From: Fibrobacter sp.
Lineage (GTDB): Bacteria > Fibrobacterota > Fibrobacteria > Fibrobacterales > Fibrobacteraceae
NCBI GenBank assembly: GCA_024399065.1
Contig: JAKSIB010000002.1
Location: forward strand, 124,001-188,000
DNA: 64,000 nucleotides
Direction of reading: 5' to 3'
Part shown: piece by piece, positions 43,781 to 50,972 of the stretch
Numbering within the stretch: position 1 is the first letter of the stretch
How the letters are laid out: each line of letters opens with the position of its first letter
The notes under the pieces: model-generated
Told to the model about the DNA's origin: nothing
What the model saw: the letters and a program-made list of their open reading frames with translations, nothing else
The model's database searches: none
Translations under genes and position numbers: made by a program

Positions 43781-44224
43781 TTACTTGTCCAGAGTCTTGA
43801 TTTGGTCAACGAATTCGCCCACTTCCTTAAATTCGCGGTAGATGGAAGCGAAACGAACATAGGCCACCGGGTCCAACTTCTTCAGTTCCTGCATCACCAG
43901 ATTACCAATCTGTTCGTAGGACACTTCAAAGTTTTCTGTAACAGTCAATGCATTTTCAACGTTGATTGCCACCTGTTCCATTTCCATAGTGGAAATGGGG
44001 CGTTTCTTGCAGGAGTTCATGATACCCTTCAGCAGCTTTTCGCGCTGGAAGGCTTCATGTTCACCACTACGCTTGATCACGGTAAGAGGCTGAAGTTCCA
44101 CGTATTCGCGGGTAGAGAAACGACGACCGCATTCGACGCATTCACGGCGACGACGGATGTAGGAGCCGATAGCGCGGCTATCGACTACCTTGTCGTTATC
44201 TTTCTTGCAAAACGGACAGATCAT
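43781..44224 (-). CDS. nrdR: Transcriptional repressor NrdR
   Basis: 147 residues with a zinc ribbon (CPFCKKDNDKVVDS, RECVECGRRFSTRE) and an ATP-cone domain (LTVIKRSGEHEAFQREKLLK). It represses ribonucleotide reductase genes in response to the dATP/ATP ratio. A heptanucleotide array lies directly before the ATG (44227-44258), so no conventional ribosome site is present. Confidence 0.95.
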   Translation of the reverse strand: MICPFCKKDNDKVVDSRAIGSYIRRRRECVECGRRFSTREYVELQPLTVIKRSGEHEAFQREKLLKGIMNSCKKRPISTMEMEQVAINVENALTVTENFEVSYEQIGNLVMQELKKLDPVAYVRFASIYREFKEVGEFVDQIKTLDK

Positions 44225-44226
44225 GA

Positions 44227-44333
44227 TTAGTGGTTGGTGGTTAGTGGTTGGTGGTTAGAAACTTTAGAAAACGTTCATCTCTCGCATTTCCTGTTTACGG
44301 AATCAAAGATTCCTAACCACTGTTTACTAATCA
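44227..44333. repeat. Inverted heptanucleotide arrays, TTAGTGG type
   Basis: TTAGTGG/TTGGTGG, four and a half units at 44227-44258, and the complementary CTAACCA-type, three units at 44313-44333. A 54-base core separates them; together they could form a fold-back. The left array is the nrdR leader and the right one ends just after the transketolase stop. Confidence 0.9.
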
Positions 44334-44336
44334 CTT

Positions 44337-46403
44337 TTAGTTATTCTTCTTGAATTCCTCGACGTTAGCCTTGTATTCAGCCAGGTATTCCTTAGCGGCA
44401 GCCACAACTGCTTCCGGAGTGTAACCGAATTCCTTTTCCAGGACGCCAGCTGGAGCGGAAGCACCGAAGCGTTCCAGACCGGAAACCTTACCGAAGCCAC
44501 CCACGACCTGAGCGAACAGGAGCGGGAGACCGCTGGACTTGGCGAACACCGGAGTCCACGGGGTAATGATGGAATCGCGGTATTCCTTGCTCTGGCTCAT
44601 GAAGAGAGCCGGGCTGATCATGGAGACCACGCGAACCTTGAGACCTTCGGCGCGGAGAACATCTGCAGCGTCGTGAGTCAAGAGAACGTCGGAACCGTTG
44701 GAAACGAAGGTGAGGTCCGGACGGGCTGCACCGCAGTTGTCACTAACAACGTAAGCACCCTTACGGCACTTGGCAGCGTCAACCTTGCGATCACCCGGGA
44801 GAGTCTTCACGTTCTGGCGGGTAAGAATGATAGTGGTGGGGCTATCGTTGTTTTCGAAAGCCATTTCCCAAGCGGCAACAGTTTCGAATGCGTCTGCCGG
44901 ACGAAGGACCAGCATTTCGGACTTACCGTTAGCCTTCTTGAGGCCTTCCAGCAAACGAATCTGAGTTTCGTGTTCGATAGGCTGATGAGTAGGACCATCT
45001 TCGCCAACGCGGAAGCTGTCATGAGTGTACATGAACTTCACCGGCAGGCCCATGAGAGCAGCCATACGGAGAACCGGCTTCATGAAGTCGCTGAACACGA
45101 AGAAGGTTGCGCAAATCGGATAGAGACCGCCGTGGAGGGCGATACCGCAGCAGATAGCACCCATGGTAAGTTCGGCAACACCGACCTGGACGAAGCCGCC
45201 CTTGAAGTCGTTTGCGCGGAAGATACCGGTCTTGTTGAGGAAGGCCTGGGTATTATCGGAGTTAGAAAGATCAGCAGAAGAGCAGATGCAGTTCTTCACG
45301 TTTTCAGCCAGGTGACCGAGGATGGTACCAGAGGTAACGCGGGTTGCAACGCCTTCCTTGAGTTCGAGACCGGTGAGGTCAATCTTCGGAGCCTTGCCAG
45401 AGAGCCATTCCTTGAGGGTTGCTGCCTTTTCAGGATTTGCAGCGTCCCAAGCAGCCTTTTCCTTCTTCCAGGCTTCGACTTCCTTGCGAAGTTCGGCCTT
45501 GCGAGCTTCGAATGCTTCAGCAACGTCCGGGAAAATCTGGAACGGTTCTGCCGGATCGCCACCGAGGTTCTTCACGGTTGCGTCGGTAGAAGCACCAGCG
45601 GCATTCAGCGGCTGGCCGTGGGTAGAGACAGCACCTTCGAAGGACTTGCCGTCTTCGGCAATGGCGCCCTTAGCCATGGTGGTGTGACCGATCACGATGA
45701 CCGGTTTTTCAGTTTCTGCCCAAGCAGCCTTGAAAGCCTTGCGGAGAGAGGCAATGTCGGAACCATCGGAGTCAATGACGCGGAAACCCCATGCTTCGTA
45801 CTGCTTCACGAAGTCGTGGCTCATCACGTCTTCGCAGCGGCAGGAAAGCTGGACCTGGTTGGCGTCATAGAAGAAAATCAAGTTGGAGAGCTTGAGGTGA
45901 CCAGCGACGCGGCCCACGCCGTAAGCGATTTCTTCTTCGAGACCGCCATCGGAAACCAGGCAAACCACCTTGTGGTTCAGGATGTCGCCGAAACGTTCCA
46001 CCATGAAGCGTTCTGCGATAGCGTTACCGAGGGCAAGACCATGACCGATACCGAGGGGGCCACTGGAGTTTTCGATGCCGAGGGCAACTTCAACTTCCGG
46101 ATGACCAGGGGTACGGGAACCCAACTGGCGGAAGTTCTTCAAGTCTTCCATGGAGAGCTTACCCTGGAGGGCAAGTTCGGAATAAAGAAGTGCAGACATA
46201 TGGCCCGGGTCCATGAAGAAACGGTCACGGGCTTCCCAGTTGGGGTTTTCAGGGTCAAAACGGAGGAATTCTGCGAAAAGGAGGGTGGTAGCGTCAGCTG
46301 CACCCATGGCTCCACCCGGATGACCGGACTTTGCCTTCTGCACCATGGCAGCGGAAAGAATTCGAACGTTGTCGGCCGCTTTTGTAACTAATGCGTCTTG
46401 CAC
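44337..46403 (-). CDS. tkt: Transketolase
   Basis: 688 residues. The thiamine diphosphate site has GHPGGAMGAAD and VSDGGLEEEIAYG. The pyrimidine-binding domain and the transketolase C-terminal domain are complete (THDSFRVGEDGPTHQPIEH). It moves two-carbon ketol units between pentose phosphate pathway sugars and glycolysis. AGAGAGG precedes the ATG. Confidence 0.96.
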   Translation of the reverse strand: MQDALVTKAADNVRILSAAMVQKAKSGHPGGAMGAADATTLLFAEFLRFDPENPNWEARDRFFMDPGHMSALLYSELALQGKLSMEDLKNFRQLGSRTPGHPEVEVALGIENSSGPLGIGHGLALGNAIAERFMVERFGDILNHKVVCLVSDGGLEEEIAYGVGRVAGHLKLSNLIFFYDANQVQLSCRCEDVMSHDFVKQYEAWGFRVIDSDGSDIASLRKAFKAAWAETEKPVIVIGHTTMAKGAIAEDGKSFEGAVSTHGQPLNAAGASTDATVKNLGGDPAEPFQIFPDVAEAFEARKAELRKEVEAWKKEKAAWDAANPEKAATLKEWLSGKAPKIDLTGLELKEGVATRVTSGTILGHLAENVKNCICSSADLSNSDNTQAFLNKTGIFRANDFKGGFVQVGVAELTMGAICCGIALHGGLYPICATFFVFSDFMKPVLRMAALMGLPVKFMYTHDSFRVGEDGPTHQPIEHETQIRLLEGLKKANGKSEMLVLRPADAFETVAAWEMAFENNDSPTTIILTRQNVKTLPGDRKVDAAKCRKGAYVVSDNCGAARPDLTFVSNGSDVLLTHDAADVLRAEGLKVRVVSMISPALFMSQSKEYRDSIITPWTPVFAKSSGLPLLFAQVVGGFGKVSGLERFGASAPAGVLEKEFGYTPEAVVAAAKEYLAEYKANVEEFKKNN

Positions 46404-46586
46404 TTTATATATCCTCTCTCTAGTTTTAGAACGATGAGCCGTTCCAAATTTTGAGCCAAATTTAGTTTTTTAACACCACTCTTCAAGGTGAACAAACCTA
46501 TTTGTACATTAAAATGTAAAGAAAGGTACTTTCCCCGCCATTAAGCTACACATTTGAACAGGAAATTCGGTAAAAAACGTCAAAAA

Positions 46587-47246
46587 TCAGCGAAAAAGTC
46601 GTTGGTTGAACTCTATTTCGAAGCCTGCATAGGAAGAGGAAATCTTTCGAAGGGCGGTGCACAAACCATCAGTTTTCCCCTGGTACGGGTAATTTCGACA
46701 GACTTTCAATTCAGGTGCGCGGGACCGGATTTCATCGATGATTACGTCTGCAATTTCTTTCTCCAAGGGGCGACTAGGATCATAAAGGACTCCCACATCG
46801 GCATTTCTTTCTTTTCCGTCCAGCACAGGCGTAAAACTGTGTATCGCCAAATGGAAAATGGGCTTTTCCGACGATCCAACAAAATTTTCCAGGGAATCTC
46901 GATAATCCAGGTAGTAAGCGAAAGCCTTTTTTCGCAAGGCATAATATTTAGCTACAGTGCGGTCATCAGCCAACGGAGCTGGAGCGCAATGTTCCCAAAA
47001 CTCGCTGAAAACACTTTTATTCCAAAGGCTACGATTCAGGTCTATAAACAGCCTGCTGTATCTTCCTGCAGAATAGAAATCCGGTTTCAATTTCCTCACC
47101 AAGGCGTCATAAAGTTCCACCGCCCCAATATCGTATCCACGATGGGTATTCAGAATTTCCCGGGGAATTTCCAAATTACGGGCAAAGGAAGGAATGTCGT
47201 TGCGAGCATGTTCGCAAGTAACGATCAACTTAAAATCATCAAACAT
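46587..47246 (-). CDS. N-formylglutamate amidohydrolase-family protein
   Basis: I start at the Met of MFDDFKLIVTCEHARNDIP (47246), since the longer frame would overlap the upstream gene and adds unrelated residues. Residues show the family blocks TCEHARNDIP, THRGYDIGAVELYDALV, and SRLFIDLNRS, with a later HSFTPVLDG. In histidine degradation this family removes a formyl group; in amidoligase clusters its substrate is thought to be different. It is the last gene of a four-gene set with C39 peptidase, ATP-grasp and GCS2 genes. Metal ligands appear intact. Confidence 0.82.
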   Translation of the reverse strand: MFDDFKLIVTCEHARNDIPSFARNLEIPREILNTHRGYDIGAVELYDALVRKLKPDFYSAGRYSRLFIDLNRSLWNKSVFSEFWEHCAPAPLADDRTVAKYYALRKKAFAYYLDYRDSLENFVGSSEKPIFHLAIHSFTPVLDGKERNADVGVLYDPSRPLEKEIADVIIDEIRSRAPELKVCRNYPYQGKTDGLCTALRKISSSYAGFEIEFNQRLFR

Positions 47247-47263
47247 ATGTGTCCCGGAGAACC

Positions 47264-48511
47264 TTACTCCACGTCGTACAAAGTATTTTCTGCAAGGCAA
47301 CGGGCCAAGCGACCGTATTCGCAAACAAAATCGTCACGTCCCGGATTTGCCCCAACGTTTTTCACCAGGGCGCTGGCGAGAGTCCCGCGGTTGAACATTT
47401 TCTGGAGAAGAGTCAGAGAGTGGGCGGAAATCTTGGACTGAACTTTTGCGGTGATTTTCTTGATGAGTTCGCCTGCCGTGATTTCGGAAGCTTCGATACC
47501 GAAGGCTAGCAGGAAGTTCTTGTCGCGAATGATCGTCTTTTCGGCGAAGCGGGTGGTGTCCAGCAAGATTTTTGCGAGGGCTTCCGTCTCCAGCTTTTTC
47601 ACACGGTTCAATGCGAAGGAAGAATCCAGCCCGGTGAAAGCTCCTTCGGTAAGACCCTTCAGCACCGCCACTTCCCATTCAGCGATGGCGATGTCGGCGT
47701 CGGGGCATTCCTGAATGTCCACCAGACGGATTTCCACGGCACCCCGGTCAAAGCGGGCGATGGCGCCACGACTATTGAGGAAAAAATGATTCAGCAAATG
47801 CTCCGGATCGTGGGGAGCGATATCCGCCTTCACCTTCTCGAAAATCTGCTTGTTGTAATCGTCGTAGGTGAATACGGCTTCCGGAATCACCATGCCTGCG
47901 ATGCTGGGGATGCGATCCTGATTGTGGCGGTAAGTTTCGATACGGCCATCCAGGTAACCGCAGTATTTTCCATCCAGGAAGGGGCTGGAAGCGGCGATGG
48001 CAGGAATCAGGGGCAAGAGGGCGCGAATGGCTGCATGCAACTTCCCGAATTCTTCATCCCCATTGAAACTCAGGTTGATGTGGGTGCTCTGGAGGTTTGC
48101 CCAACCGTGGCCCTTGCAGTTGAAAATGCGATCGTAGGTCTCGTAGATTTCATTGCAGTCGTATGCCCACAACTGCATTTCCGCAGGATCCATAAAGGGG
48201 TGGGCTGCACTAGGCAGGAGCATGGCGTTAATGGACTTCAGCTTCTCATTGGCCAGCAGGATTTCCTTATGGAAAGCGGCACCAAGATTTTTCAGGTGGT
48301 CCACGGGGTTTGCGCACTTGAATTCCAAAACATGACTCACCAGCTCGTTGGAAAGCCCAATGCTACCGTGTTCCACATCGGAAAGCTGTTCGCCGTTCTT
48401 ATCACGACCCAGGGGCACGTCTGCACGAGGGAGGACATTTAAATTGTCACGGTCAACGATCATGTATTCCATCTCGATGCCGTATTTTTGCCAAAGTTTG
48501 TAGGAGTTCAT
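47264..48511 (-). CDS. GCS2-family carboxylate-amine ligase
   Basis: 415 residues, from the GCS2 branch of the glutamine-synthetase-like COOH-NH2 ligases. KYGIEMEYMIVDRDN holds the N-terminal Glu-rich ATP/metal site, STHINLSFNG and GAVEIRLVDIQECP the further active-site strands. These enzymes join an amine to a carboxylate using ATP, as in gamma-glutamylcysteine formation. It starts inside the stop of the ATP-grasp gene (ATGA overlap), so the two are coupled. Not in a glutathione operon, which favours a peptide-type product. Confidence 0.83.
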   Translation of the reverse strand: MNSYKLWQKYGIEMEYMIVDRDNLNVLPRADVPLGRDKNGEQLSDVEHGSIGLSNELVSHVLEFKCANPVDHLKNLGAAFHKEILLANEKLKSINAMLLPSAAHPFMDPAEMQLWAYDCNEIYETYDRIFNCKGHGWANLQSTHINLSFNGDEEFGKLHAAIRALLPLIPAIAASSPFLDGKYCGYLDGRIETYRHNQDRIPSIAGMVIPEAVFTYDDYNKQIFEKVKADIAPHDPEHLLNHFFLNSRGAIARFDRGAVEIRLVDIQECPDADIAIAEWEVAVLKGLTEGAFTGLDSSFALNRVKKLETEALAKILLDTTRFAEKTIIRDKNFLLAFGIEASEITAGELIKKITAKVQSKISAHSLTLLQKMFNRGTLASALVKNVGANPGRDDFVCEYGRLARCLAENTLYDVE

Positions 48512-50010
48512 AGATAGAATGCTCTCTCGTGTTGAAGTAGTTTTTGTTGGGCTGCGTTCAGGCGGTCTTCGATGCGGTGGCGCAAGGAACGCATGATGGC
48601 AGCGTAGATTTTTCTTTTACCGACCTGATCTTCAATCCCCGCGTCGATACTGGGGTTATCGTTGACTTCTACTACAATGGGGAGTCCGTTCCATTCCTTA
48701 AGATCCACGCCATACAAGCCGTTGCCAATCATGCTGCAGATTTTAAGCGCAGTCTTTACAACGCCATGAGGCACATTTTCAATCGGCAGACAGTCGAACA
48801 TGCCGCAAATTTCATCCTTGTCCTCGCTGGCCCAGTTATAGATTTGCCAGTGGTCCTTTGCCATGTAGTATTTGCAGGCATAAAGAGGCTTTCCGTCCAG
48901 CACGCCAATGCGCCAGTCAAAATCCGTGGGGGTAAATTCCTGGGCAATCAAAAGGTCGCTGGTCGCGAACATCTTGTTCAGCGTATCTTCCAGTTCCTCG
49001 TTGTTGGTCACCTTCTTCACGCCCATGGAAAAACTGGAATCCGGAGACTTCAGCACCATAGGAAACCCGATTTCCTTGGCCAAGGTGTGTCGATTTTCGG
49101 AATGGGCGATAATGGTCTTTGGCGTATGGATTTTTGCAGCCTGCATCAGTTCCTGAAGGTACACCTTGTTGGAACAGCGGAGGATGCTATCCGGATCATC
49201 GATGACAGCGATACCCAAGGATTGTGCGCGGCGGGCAAAACTGTAAGTGTAATGATTGACGTTGGTGGTTTCGCGAATGAACAGAGCGTCAAATTCACCG
49301 ACGCGGTGGTAATCCTTACGGGTAATCAGTTCCACACGGAAACCCGTTTCTTCGGCGGCCTTGATGAAGTTCTGGATAGCCTGGGCGTTACTGGGCGGCT
49401 CCTTTTCTTCAGGATTCGTAAGAATGGCCAAGTCATACAAGTAGTCTTCTTCCTTGCTGGTGGCGTAACGATTCTTTTCGAAGTATTCTTGGGCGAACTT
49501 GTTCACCAGTTCCATGTGGGTTTCCGGAATTTCATCCACGCAAATGGGGCGAATGCTCTGAATGAACCATTTCTGCTTAAAGATGAATTTGGCACGAAGA
49601 AGGGGCGCCTGGAACAGACGGTAAAGTTCCTGGGAAAGTTCCAAGTACTGGGGGCTCACATTCTGGCCGAAATAAATACTCAGGACGAACTCGGTTCCTG
49701 TCAACTTATGTAGACTCTTCTGAATCAAGTTGTCGATTTCGTCGGAAATATGCTTGATCACCGCAGTGGTCTTGAAATCACGCATATTCTTGACACCAGG
49801 AATCACCTTGTGGCCACGGGCTTCCGCCAAGAGGGACACATAGTAGCCCTTGCTCTGGTAACTATAATCCCTGCAGAGGTTGAAAACACGGGTATTACGG
49901 TCACTGTTGTACTTTTGGGAAATAAGGTAGTCCTGGGCAGAAACAACTTCTACGCCGGGTACATTAAGCTTCCAATTCTTCGGGTTATAAACAACAATTA
50001 ATTTTTTCAT
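48508..50010 (-). CDS. RimK-like ATP-grasp ligase with RLAN-type N-terminal domain
   Basis: 500 residues. The first 210 residues form an N-terminal domain of the RLAN type (KKLIVVYNPKNWKLNVPGVE; FNLCRDYSYQSKGYYVSLLA). The ATP-grasp core starts near 215 with FRVELITRKDYHRVGEFDAL and has LKSPDSSFSMGVKK, QEFTPTDFDWRIGVLDGK and VVEVNDNPSI (ATP/Mg site) near 445. It ligates an amino acid or peptide to an acceptor carboxylate. The overlap with the GCS2 gene and its neighbour C39 peptidase match a known uncharacterised amidoligase cluster type. Confidence 0.85.
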   Translation of the reverse strand: MKKLIVVYNPKNWKLNVPGVEVVSAQDYLISQKYNSDRNTRVFNLCRDYSYQSKGYYVSLLAEARGHKVIPGVKNMRDFKTTAVIKHISDEIDNLIQKSLHKLTGTEFVLSIYFGQNVSPQYLELSQELYRLFQAPLLRAKFIFKQKWFIQSIRPICVDEIPETHMELVNKFAQEYFEKNRYATSKEEDYLYDLAILTNPEEKEPPSNAQAIQNFIKAAEETGFRVELITRKDYHRVGEFDALFIRETTNVNHYTYSFARRAQSLGIAVIDDPDSILRCSNKVYLQELMQAAKIHTPKTIIAHSENRHTLAKEIGFPMVLKSPDSSFSMGVKKVTNNEELEDTLNKMFATSDLLIAQEFTPTDFDWRIGVLDGKPLYACKYYMAKDHWQIYNWASEDKDEICGMFDCLPIENVPHGVVKTALKICSMIGNGLYGVDLKEWNGLPIVVEVNDNPSIDAGIEDQVGKRKIYAAIMRSLRHRIEDRLNAAQQKLLQHERAFYL

Positions 50011-50028
50011 AGGAAATTTTGGGTATGC

Positions 50029-50099
50029 AGTGGTTAGTGGCTAGTAAACAGGATTGCAGAAAAATGTCCGCAACCACCAATCACTAGTCACTAATCACT
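50029..50099. repeat. Inverted heptanucleotide arrays, AGTGGTT type
   Basis: AGTGGTT, AGTGGCT, AGTAAAC at 50029-50049 and the complementary AACCACC/AATCACT units, four, at 50072-50099, around a 22-base core. The right array contains the stop codon of the C39 peptidase gene. It shares sequence with the arrays at 44227-44333. Confidence 0.9.
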
Positions 50100-50787
50100 T
50101 TTCTACTACAAGAACATTGCCGTCGTAGGTCATGACGCCAAGGAGAATACTGTGGACCAGTCGGAACTTATCCACCTTGTAGTAAGGGCCGCCGCAAAGA
50201 GGATTTGCGCAGTCCGGATCCGCCACCAGGAACTGTTTCTTTTCATCAAGGCCGTACAGCACTACGAAATGGCCGCAAGGATCCCCGATGATATCATCAA
50301 ACACAGAGCGGTTGTTTTCGTTGGTGTATTCCCGCTTGCAACCGTAGAGGTACGTGGCCGAAAGTCCGCAAAGAACAGGAACGTTCTTCTTGAAATACTT
50401 CTCGAACATGGTCGCCCGCAAGTCAGCGGTTGCCACGGTGCCACCCAGGTCAATAAAGCGAATATAGGCTTCGATAGCCTTCTTCAGTTTTGGAGCATGC
50501 TTCGCCTTGTGGAGCTGCACGAGCTTTGCGCGCAACTCCGGCATCTTGAGGCCGCTCCAGCTGGGGTCGAAAATCTTGAGATTGTAAGAATAGATGGTAA
50601 CCTTAAAGCCCCGCTTCAGGGCGTCGATACCCAGGAACACCCCAAGGGTACCACCTTCTTCAAGGAATTCGATTTCAGAGATGAGTTGTTGAAGGGAAAG
50701 GTTTAAGCCAAGATGCGCATAGACCGCGTGGAGGCTCGTGGGGCCGCAGGTCACGTCATCTGGCTGCGGCAGAATCTTGATGTCCAT
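50095..50787 (-). CDS. C39-like papain-fold peptidase
   Basis: 230 residues. The catalytic Cys is in DDVTCGPTSLHAVYAHLG (Cys 13), and the His/Asp pair in CGHFVVLYGL with the later VADPD. C39-family peptidases cleave double-Gly leader peptides; here there is no ABC transporter, and the gene lies with ATP-grasp and ligase genes. A role in processing a peptide or amide metabolite is inferred. It has no signal peptide, so it should act in the cytoplasm. First gene of the four-gene set. Confidence 0.82.
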   Translation of the reverse strand: MDIKILPQPDDVTCGPTSLHAVYAHLGLNLSLQQLISEIEFLEEGGTLGVFLGIDALKRGFKVTIYSYNLKIFDPSWSGLKMPELRAKLVQLHKAKHAPKLKKAIEAYIRFIDLGGTVATADLRATMFEKYFKKNVPVLCGLSATYLYGCKREYTNENNRSVFDDIIGDPCGHFVVLYGLDEKKQFLVADPDCANPLCGGPYYKVDKFRLVHSILLGVMTYDGNVLVVEK

Positions 50788-50972
50788 CGTTTGCCTCTGT
50801 CGAACGCCCTGGCCAACATGACCTAGGCCCTGAACTTGGCGGTGTCGGTATTACTATCTAGCCGTCGATTGGACAAGCATAAAACTACCAATATCAAAGT
50901 GCAAAAGCAAGGGGGATGGAAGAATATTTTTTTTCGTATTATCTATATTATGGAGACACCCAAAGGAGAACA

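Noticed and set aside
46554-47441. 295-codon plus-strand frame over the N-formylglutamate amidohydrolase and GCS2 genes
   Set aside because: Antisense to two genes with family motifs; lacks a ribosome site and domain similarity.
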